Assembly (NCBI GenBank): GCA_963854735.1
Contig: OY978098.1
Span: 372,001 to 436,000, forward strand
Source: Marvania coccoides
Taxonomy: Eukaryota > Chlorophyta > Trebouxiophyceae > Chlorellales > Chlorellaceae
Reading direction: 5' to 3'
DNA length: 64,000 nucleotides
This document shows, one piece after another, positions 56,355 through 64,000 of this stretch. The stretch's first letter is position 1. Every line of letters begins with the position of its first letter. Made by a program: the position numbers and the translations under genes. A model generated the notes under the pieces. That model saw only the letters and a program-made list of their open reading frames with translations, had not been told where the DNA came from and searched no databases.

Positions 56355-58321
56355 ATGGTGGCCATGCACGCCCTGAACGCCAAAGCTGGCAGCACTTTTT
56401 TGGTTGCCAAGCCCGCAACAAAAAGTCTCCTCGCTCCTCGTTTCGCACAGGCCAAGCAGACTTTCTCGGGCCCCAATGGACCGCACCGCGCCGTGCCCGC
56501 TTTCCAGGCGTCTCGCAAGTCCGTGAGGTGTGTTTCCACTGGTCAAAATGTTTTCGATGGCTCGGATCGCACAGCCGGGTGCCGCATTGCGCGCCTCCAT
56601 GCCCTCAATTGGGCTATTTGAGGGTTTTGCCGCTGCCAGACCGCGACAATGTCGCTGATCGCCTGTCTTTTTTCATTTTTTACTGCAGGCCTGTCGTTGC
56701 CCAAGCGGCTCCTGCAACAAAGAACGGCTCCTCTGGCAAGTATGACTATGACCTAGTCATCATTGGCGCTGGTGTGGGCGGCCACGGTGCCGCCCTGCAC
56801 GCCGTCGACTGCGTAAGTTTGAAGTATAAAAAATCCACCGCTGTTGCCAGAAATAATATAAATATGTGTGTTCCATTTTGAAAATGACAACAGGGCCTCA
56901 AGGTGGCCATCATTGAGGGCCACGACATCGGCGGCACCTGTGTCAACCGCGGCTGCGTTCCCTCCAAGGCGCTGCTCGCCGCTGCCGACCGCATTCGCAC
57001 CAGCCGCGACGCCCATCATATGAACGCCCTGGGCGTGCAGCTCAGCAACGTCAGCTTTGACCGCTCCAAGGTTGCTGACCACGCCAAGAACCTGGCCACA
57101 ACCGTGCAGGGCAACCTCAAGCGCTCGCTGGACGCCATCGGCGTTGAGATCCTCATCGGCCAGGGCAAGTTTGTGGACGCCCACACCGTCAAGTACAGCC
57201 TGCCAGGACGCGTGGACGTTGGCGGCACCGTCACCGCCGAGAACATCATCATCGCCACTGGCTCTGTGCCGTTTGTGCCGCCCGGCATCACAATTGACGG
57301 CAAGACCGTCTTCACCTCCGACCACGCCCTCAAGCTGGAGTGGGTGCCCAGCTGGGTGGCCATCATTGGCTCCGGCTACATCGGCCTGGAGTTCTCCGAC
57401 GTGTACACCGCCCTGGGCGCGGAGGTGACCTTCATCGAGGCGCTGCCCAACATCATGCCCGGCTTCGACCGCGAGATCGCCAAGCTGGCGCAGCGCGTGC
57501 TCATCAACCCCCGCCCTATCGACTTCCACACCAACGTGCTGGCCACCAAGGTGATCCCTGGCGTGCCTGGCGTCAAGCCCGTGATCATCGAGCTCACCGA
57601 CTTCAAGACCAAGGAGAAGGTGGACGAGCTGGAGGTGGACGCGTGCCTGGTGGCCACCGGCCGCGCGCCCTATACCAACGGCCTCAACCTGGGGTCGATG
57701 GAGGTGGAGACCGACCGCCGCGGCTTTGTGCCCGTCAACGACAAAATGCAGGTGCTGGACAAGGCGGGCAAGGCGCTGCCCAACGTGTTCTGCATCGGTG
57801 ACGCCAATGGAAAGTACATGCTGGCCCACGCCGCCTCCGCGCAGGGCATCAGCGCCGTGGAGACCATGTGCGGGCGCGACCGTGCGGTGGACCACCTCAC
57901 CGTGCCCGCCGCGTGCTTCACCCACCCCGAGGTGGCGTTTGTGGGTATGACCGAGGAGGCGGCCCGGGAGCGCGCTGAGAAGGAGGGCTACGCTGACAAG
58001 GTGGCGGTGGCCAAGACCTACTTCAAGGGCAACTCCAAGGCGCTGGCGGAGGTGGAGAGCGACGGCATGGGCAAGCTCATTTACCGCAAGGACACCGGAG
58101 AGATCCTAGGCGCGCACCTGTTTGGCTTGCACTCTGCCGACCTCATCCACGAGTTCTCCAACGCCATGGCCAACAAGCAGTCGGTGCAGGAGCTCAAGTT
58201 CAACGTGCACGCCCACCCCACCGTGTCTGAGGTCGTGGAGGAGCTCATCCGCCACGCCCCGGTTGAGGGAGTCAAGGCAGCGGCGGCCAAGCCGGCGGCC
58301 AAGCAGCCGGTGGCCGCATGA
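56355..58321 (+). CDS. Dihydrolipoyl dehydrogenase, plastid type (E3 of plastid PDH)
   Basis: Reoxidises lipoyl groups on the plastid pyruvate dehydrogenase complex, feeding acetyl-CoA to fatty-acid synthesis. Exons 56355-56527, 56689-56812 and 56894-58321 give 574 residues. Residues 1 to about 75 are a Ser/Ala/Lys-rich transit region with no early acidic residue. Then the FAD fold [18 protein letters not shown], the redox disulphide [13 protein letters not shown] (Cys about 115 and 120), NAD fold [33 protein letters not shown], and the dimer-interface catalytic pair HAHPTVSE. The GGHGAA and NRGC forms are those of cyanobacterial and plastid LPD rather than mitochondrial LPD. The tail is Ala/Lys-rich. 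Confidence 0.94.
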
Positions 58322-58691
58322 ATATGACATGGCATTTGGAAAAGTATAAAGCCATCACCCCATTTGTTTTTTGTTTTTGACACCCAATGATAGATCGAGA
58401 TTCTTTTATTGCCTGCTGAGAAAACCCATATATTATATAGAAAAAGGATATTATTTCAGTTGTTTCGGGACGAAAATATTATGTATGGATTCATCATCGA
58501 TTCTTCATTTTTCAGTAAGAAATAATAACCAAAGACACGCATGAAAGGGAAAATAATTAAACAATCAAAATACAAATCATCTTTCTTTCCATACGGGTTT
58601 TCCACCACTGTTCCCATCTTTTTCGAGGATCTTTGTTTGTACTACTTACTGCTTCTCCCCCTTCTTCTCCCCTCGAAAAAGGCTCCCATCC
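58322..58691. other. Convergent spacer LPD / NFACT
   Basis: 370 bp of AT-rich sequence holding two 3' ends. No ORF or repeat recognised. Confidence 0.5.
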
Positions 58692-60861
58692 CTACAAATT
58701 CGCTTCCTCCGCTGCCGCAACACTCAGAGACGGTCGCCCTACTACTACTCGCTCTTTGTACACCATGACCTGGCCTGGCTTGGCGCCCTTGGGCTTGGCA
58801 ATGTCCGCGGGGTTCGCCACCGTCACATATACCTTTCCGTCCAGCCGAGACTTGGAGAAGAACGCAGACAGGTCGGCGGCAAACTGAATGTCCTCGTCGC
58901 CAGCGGTTTTGCCAGCTGGCACACGCACCATGCAATGGGCCCCCGGGACGCCTCTCGCATGCAGCCACACATCGCTGGGCTTGGCAAGACGCATCGTCAA
59001 CGTGTCATTTTGCTGCGCGGTGCGGCCCAGTATAACTGAGAGCCCGCTTGGAGATACGTAATGCCGCATGCCTTCGTCATCAGCACGGGTTCCGCCGCGC
59101 TTGTTTATCTTTTTTGTGGCCTTCCGTGCCTTGCTGGCCGCTTTTTCCGCCAGGGCGGCGCCTGGCGGTGGCTTTAAAAATCCCCCAGTCACCAGCTCGC
59201 CCTCCATCTCTTGCAGCGCCGCGAGATCCCCCAAATCCCTGCCGCTCAGCTGCTGCAGCATCAGCTCCACGTCTTGCAACCACCGTACCTGCTCCTGCGC
59301 CTCTTCGATCAGCGGGCCCACCTGGCTGCCTGCCCGCCGTTGCTTCCGCGCTTTAGCGTATAGCCCTTCTGCGCACTCGATGGGGGTTTTCTCGGGGTCG
59401 AGGGAGATTTTCATCGCCTCGCCGGTGTCCCAGTCTTCTGCGGAGAATGAGGTGGCGCCAGCAGGAATGGCGTGCAAATTGGCCATGATCAAGTCTGCTT
59501 GGCGCTGGGTGGCCTCATGCACAGTAGGATCCGCCGCCTGGCTCTCCAGCGACTGTATCTTTTTGCTCAGCCGCGTCACAGTGCCTGTCACACCCTTGAG
59601 TATTCGGTGTTTTGCCTAATCATAGAAGGATTGTTTAAATACACACACCAAAACTCATTCTTAGAAAATCTACCCCCGGAAACAAACTCACCCGCTCAAA
59701 CTCGTCAAAGGCTTCAAAGCCGCCGTAGTAGCCCCGCATGAGCGCGAGGGGGGATTCGACCACCCTCTCCTCAAATGCCCCCAGCATCGAAATCTCTCCA
59801 GACCTGGACGTTGAACACACAAAGTCCTCGGCAGCTACACGCTCCAGCCACCGCGTCCACTTGGCGTACACCGCCGCTCCAGTGGCGTCCCAGGTGGCCG
59901 CATCCAACGAGGCGGGGTCGACGAGGTGGGAAACGCCTGCCGACGAGCACAGCTCCCTCATGAGGGACGGACTGACGCCCAAAAAGGTGCGCACGCAACG
60001 GGCGAGGATGCTGGTGCTGGACGGGGCATCCCCCATCATCACCGCGCGCTGCCACTCGTCGCACGACGAGCAAGCATCCGGGGGGATGCCGGAAGGGATG
60101 GGCGGCAAGGCGTAGGGCTTCCCAACACGGACCGCACGAAAGCTCGACATCTTGGCGCCAACTTGATGCCCTGCGGCCAGCACGTTGTTGCTGTTACCCT
60201 GGCTGAGGATGACGTTGGAGTACTTGCCAATGATTTCGAGATAGACCACGATTTCTGGGGCGTCGCCAGGCCGCTGGGCGAATGACAGCGCCGCGGTGCG
60301 CTCCCACCGCTGCGGGATCGCCACCTCCGTCAGCACCAGTCCCTTGAGCACGCTGTGCAGCTGCTCTCCGAACGAAAACGCCTGAGCCACGGCGCCTGCT
60401 GATCGAGGAGGTCCCTCTTCGCTGACGCCCACGTGGGCGAGGGTGGGGTGCCAGCACAGGTACAGCCATGTATACTGCTCCAGGGTGCGCAACCGCAGCG
60501 CCACCGAGTGCGGCGTAAACTGCAGTGTCTCTTCCACTCGCGCTGGCACCCACGCCCGACGCAACTCTGACACACAGGCCGCCATGCTGGTGTAGTCGAA
60601 AGACTGGAGCTTTGCAATGCCCTTTGGTGGGCTCACCAGCTGTTGCTGTGCGGTTGGCGAGATGTGGAGCTCTCTTTTCGAAAGCTCTGCCGCTGCCGCC
60701 ACCGCTGTTGTCGATGGATTCAGACGCGGCCAGGGCCGAGGAAACGCCGCCGAGCCATGGCTCCACGTTTTCCGGGGAACAAATAGGCGTGCTGCACCAG
60801 CTGTGTGGACAATGCGCAGCAGGCTGTCGAGCTTTGTTTTTGATCCAATGGAGCCACTCAT
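58692..60861 (-). CDS. NFACT-family protein, plastid RqcH/NEMF-like
   Basis: Relative of RqcH/NEMF, which bind stalled large ribosomal subunits and add C-terminal alanine tails; a plastid-targeted member would act on 50S subunits. Exons 60861-59692 and 59615-58692 give 697 residues. An Arg/Ser/Thr-rich N-terminus of about 65 residues is transit-like. The NFACT-N part has LQSFDYTSMAACVSELRR, YLEIIGKYSNVILSQ; a helix-hairpin-like middle (LARCVRTFLGVSPSLMRELC); coiled coil VTRLSKKIQSLESQAAD and EEAQEQVRWLQDVELMLQQL; and NFACT-R at the end with HYVSPSGLSVILGRTAQQNDTL, DVWLHARGVPGAHCMVRV. It lacks the NFACT-C region of cytosolic NEMF, as bacterial and plastid forms do. Target compartment is inferred from the N-terminus. 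Confidence 0.88.
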
Positions 60862-61035
60862 TATTTCAAGAGCTTTGTTTCAAATACTAAATCCGATGCA
60901 TTGCTACCACACTTTTCGAATTGAATGTTGGTTAAAAAAGTATTAAAAAATAAAAGCAAATTGTTCGATCATCCATTTCCCCCCCCCCCTTTTAAAAGAA
61001 AACCACAAATTCGTCTGTTCAATTTAAGAAAGTGC

Positions 61036-62150
61036 TTACTCGTCATCACTCCAATCCACCAGCCTCTGACGCTTCTGCGGCACGTTGCTGTTTATGTCTA
61101 TGTTCCCCAGCGCCGTTCCGCCGCTCGCGGATTTCTTCGCTGGCGACCGCTCCTTCGCCTCCTCGAATTCTTTTGGAAATTCTTTTGGAGCAGCAGGAGC
61201 AGCTTTGCTCTCTCCCTGGTCCACGGTCGCGCTGGGCGAGTCCTCGTTCTCTTCGGAGGCGACGGCAGCACTGTCTTCGTCCTCCTCTTGCTGGGACTCG
61301 TCATCATCGCTGCCTGCCTCTTCAACCTCCTCTTCGTCGCTGTCCTCATCCACCACCATTTGCCTGCAAAAAAAATAGCGGTTGTCGGTAAATCTTTAAT
61401 ATTATGAAATAAAAAATATCAATAAACAACCTGTAATTGGTGGCGATGGCGGCCCCCCTGCGGCCGCGCCTCCCTTCGCCTTCGATGATGTTGGACGTGT
61501 CAATGCCGTCCAGGTCGCGCTGCAGCTGGATCTGTGCCTTCACCTTGGCCACCTCGTTTGGCCCGGCATCGGCAGCCAGCCCGTGCTTTGACATGAGGAC
61601 CAGCAGCGCCTCCTGCAGCTCCTCGTCGCCCTTGTTCTTCACGTATACGTTGGGGGGGATGGTGATGGTGGCCTGGCGGCACAAGGTGCGCAGGCGGTCC
61701 ACTTTTTTGCTGTACACGCGTGGCCCAGACTTGGAGGTGGCGGGGACCTCCTTGCTGCCCTTCTTCTCCGGCTTTCGCGCGGGCTCCTCCTCCTCTTCGC
61801 CAGCCACGAGCTGCAGCAAAGAAATGTTGTTGTTGGTTTAAAAATAATTTGTTACATTTTAAGAAATATTAATGCTGAATGCGCTCAAAATCGTCGCCTA
61901 CCTTGTCAACATACTCCCCGATGATGTCCTTGAATGGTTTCAGGGCATTGGCCTCCAGTCCCAGGTCGTTTTCCAGATCCTTTCGCAGCGTCTTCATTGT
62001 CACCGTCCTGCGAAAAGGGGGCAAGAAGTTCAGCAGCCAAGCCACATGTGTGTTCAAATCATCTCGCTGCGCCCACACTCACTGCAAGTTCTCGAGGATG
62101 AACTGTTTTTTCTTCTCAAGGGCATTTTGAACTATCTCAGCGGTGGCCAT
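61036..62150 (-). CDS. HIRIP3-like histone chaperone with DEK-C domain
   Basis: Nuclear acidic protein, probably binding H2A-H2B. Four exons, 62150-62083, 62007-61902, 61810-61431 and 61363-61036, give 293 residues. Residues about 3-58 form a DEK-C-like helical domain (LEKKKQFILENLQ, TVTMKTLRKDLENDLGLE, LKPFKDIIGEYVDK). After an acidic/Lys linker comes YSKKVDRLRTLCRQATITIPPN and ELQEALLVLMSKHGL, which matches HIRIP3. The last 100 residues are Asp/Glu-rich with SDEEEVEEAGSDDDES and end QRLVDWSDDE, where HIRIP3 carries its CHZ histone-binding motif. A SWIB-type protein was considered because of the DEK-C start, but no SWIB fold follows. Confidence 0.78.
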
Positions 62151-62399
62151 CGTGCCTGAAGCCCTGACTCCTTTGATGCAATCTTATACGATGAGTTGAC
62201 ATCGCCTTGATGAACTGTTTTACTTGAATATATTTGCCAAACTCTGCTCTGCGTGCTGCCCAATTGGCCACTGGCAGTCGAGTTTTTTGTTTTGTTCTTT
62301 TTTTGCACCAAACAGCTTCTCTCCGGAGAAAATAAAAAAACACAAAAACCGAAACCTAAATCGTCAAAAGTTTTGCCGGGCTGCCCCTCACTTGGCAGT

Positions 62400-63778
62400 A
62401 TGCAGCGTTTTGCCAAACATGCTGGGCAGGCTCTTCGCCGGAGCCAGGTGAGGCCTTTGGCTCCATCGACAAATGGTTCAAATGCACATGAACACCGATT
62501 GGCACTGACATGCACTGTCTTCGCTCGCTGGGGGGCTCACATCCCGGCATCTTCTCATTCTTGCAGGGCTTTCCTTCGGGCGGCGACAGGCAGATGACCC
62601 GCATGTACGCCACAACTCAGGTAAACACTAGCAAGCGATCGTCAACTCGGCCAGCCGAGCGTATCAGGGCTTCGGTTTTTCACACAATGGGGTTTTAACC
62701 CTGATTTGCAGATGACCGTGCGAGACGCATTGACCTCAGCGATGGACGAGGAGATGGAGCGGGATGACAAGGTGAGGGGGTCACCCAGCACCATTTTTGT
62801 TTGGGTTTGCGTCATTTGTTGCACCCACCGCTTTAAATTATTTCCCCCCGCAACAACACATACCAGGTGTTTGTCATGGGTGAGGAAGTGGCCGAGTACC
62901 AGGGCGCCTACAAGATCACCCGCGGGCTGCTCCAAAAGTACGGGCCCAAGCGGGTGAAGGACACCCCCATCACCGAGGCTGGGTTCACCGGCATCGGCGT
63001 TGGCGCAGCTATGCAGGGCCTGAAGCCCATCGTGGAGTTCATGACCTTTAATTTCTCCATGCAAGCGATTGATCAAATTATCAACTCTGCGGCCAAGCAT
63101 CACTACATGTCGGCGGGGCAGATCACCGTCCCCATCGTCTTTCGCGGCGCAAACGGCGCAGCAGCAGGCGTCGCAGCGCAGCATTCGCAGTGTTTCGCAG
63201 CCTGGTACAGCTCGGTGCCTGGACTGAAGGTGGTGGCGCCGTACGACAGCGAGGACGCCCGCGGCCTGCTGAAGGCGGCCATCCGCGACCCTGACCCCGT
63301 GGTGGTGTTGGAGAACGAAATCCTGTACGGAGAAAGCTTCCCCATGGAGGAATCGGCACTGGACAAGAACTTTGTTGTGCCCATTGGCAAGGCAAAGGTG
63401 ATGAGGGAGGGCAAGGACGTGACGCTGGTGGCATTTGGAAAGATGGTGGGTTACTGCCTGCAGGCTGCGGAGGCGCTGGAGAAGGACGGCATCAGCGCGG
63501 AGGTCATCAACCTGCGGTCTCTGAGGCCTTTGGATCGAGAGACCATTGCAGCGTCAGTCAAGAAGACACACAAGATGTTGTCGGTGGAGGAGGGGTGGCC
63601 ACAGAGCGGCGTGGGCTCGGAAATCATCAGTGTGGCAGTGGAAGACTGCTTTGACGACCTGGACGCGCCGCCCGAGCGCATCACCGGCGTGGAGATCCCC
63701 ATGCCCTACGCTGCTCACCTGGAGGCGGCAAGCTTGCCGCACGTGGAAGACATCATTAAAGTGGTGAAGCGGATGTAA
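62400..63778 (+). CDS. PDHB: Pyruvate dehydrogenase E1 beta subunit, mitochondrial
   Basis: Thiamine-diphosphate-dependent E1 beta chain. Exons 62400-62447, 62567-62620, 62712-62771 and 62867-63778, all phase 0, give 357 residues. Presequence [16 protein letters not shown] is a mitochondrial type. The first conserved block is [22 protein letters not shown], then [79 protein letters not shown] and the C-terminal domain [29 protein letters not shown]. This matches the mitochondrial, not the plastid, clade ([20 protein letters not shown]). Divergent with the HIRIP3-like gene (250 bp). Confidence 0.95.
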
Positions 63779-64000
63779 ATACACTTTGTGTGCCAAGGGA
63801 TTTGATTGATTGCGGATATACTGATGCATGCATTTTTTTAAACACATTTTTTCCTCATGGGTCGCCCACCCTTTTGAATGAAAAAAATTAATAAGTTCCC
63901 CAGAGTGTTTTCGTATTTCTTCTTCTTATCTACTTTGTAAGCCGCTGTGCCGCCTGTCGAACAATGTTAAAAGGTTTTGGTTTGGGGAATGTCAAATAAA
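63779..64000. other. Spacer at window end
   Basis: 222 bp, AT-rich, 3' flank of the E1-beta gene. No feature recognised. Confidence 0.4.

Overview
This is a stretch of eukaryotic nuclear genome, almost certainly from a green-lineage alga. Exons are GC-rich. Introns are AT-rich, mostly 70-200 nt, and end in (T/C)GCAG. Both strands carry interleaved, intron-containing genes. The most diagnostic gene is cytochrome c6A (16.6-17.2 kb): it has the 12-residue, two-cysteine loop insertion known only from plants and green algae, behind a bipartite thylakoid-lumen presequence. An ISA3-type starch debranching enzyme, a plastid-type dihydrolipoyl dehydrogenase and a plastid NFACT/RqcH-like protein agree with a primary green plastid. 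An ERK7/MAPK15 kinase, a family tied to cilia, suggests a flagellated stage. AATAAA-like motifs follow several stop codons and I saw no consistent TGTAA, so I do not place the alga more finely. All exon limits were read by eye; expect errors of 1-2 bases. Where I give exon sums, the reading frame closes.

Layout: 0-9 kb holds DCAF8-like WD40 (-, cut by the window edge), a BOD1/Shg1-like small protein (+), fructosamine kinase (-), a broken PAN-like remnant (-) and isoamylase ISA3 (+). 9.7-16.6 kb is the accessory region: two tandem paralogues of unknown function (A and B), each with a 17-codon first exon, and dispersed ~300-bp repeats, two of which flank paralogue B in inverted orientation. 16.6-24.6 kb holds cytochrome c6A, MAPK15, TBCA, a PPP phosphatase and a peroxisomal acyl-CoA oxidase. 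24.6-25.1 kb is a third repeat copy plus a foldback element. 25.1-42.4 kb holds prolyl oligopeptidase, organellar ribosome recycling factor, the TPR/Mlp nucleoporin, KRR1, an ABCB half-transporter and a PL14-like lyase. 43-52 kb holds a glutamine-rich AT-hook protein, SMU1, a phosducin-like protein and two paralogous EGF-like proteins. 52.8-64 kb holds RsmI, TIM50, a small Lys-tailed protein, plastid LPD, plastid NFACT, a HIRIP3-like chaperone and mitochondrial PDH E1-beta.

Gene order alternates between divergent pairs (roughly 200-550 bp between start codons) and convergent pairs (roughly 100-370 bp between stops), so most spacers are either shared promoters or shared 3' ends. Themes recur: organelle translation and quality control (RRF, RsmI, NFACT), carbon metabolism (ISA3, LPD, PDH-beta, acyl-CoA oxidase), and nuclear RNA or chromatin (TPR, KRR1, SMU1, HIRIP3-like). 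The most unusual general signal is splicing: 7 of about 69 introns I could place need a GC donor instead of GT. The best candidate for something undescribed is the 11.6-16.1 kb block, where a lineage-specific coiled-coil gene sits between inverted copies of a dispersed repeat whose edge encodes a conserved C-terminal peptide.
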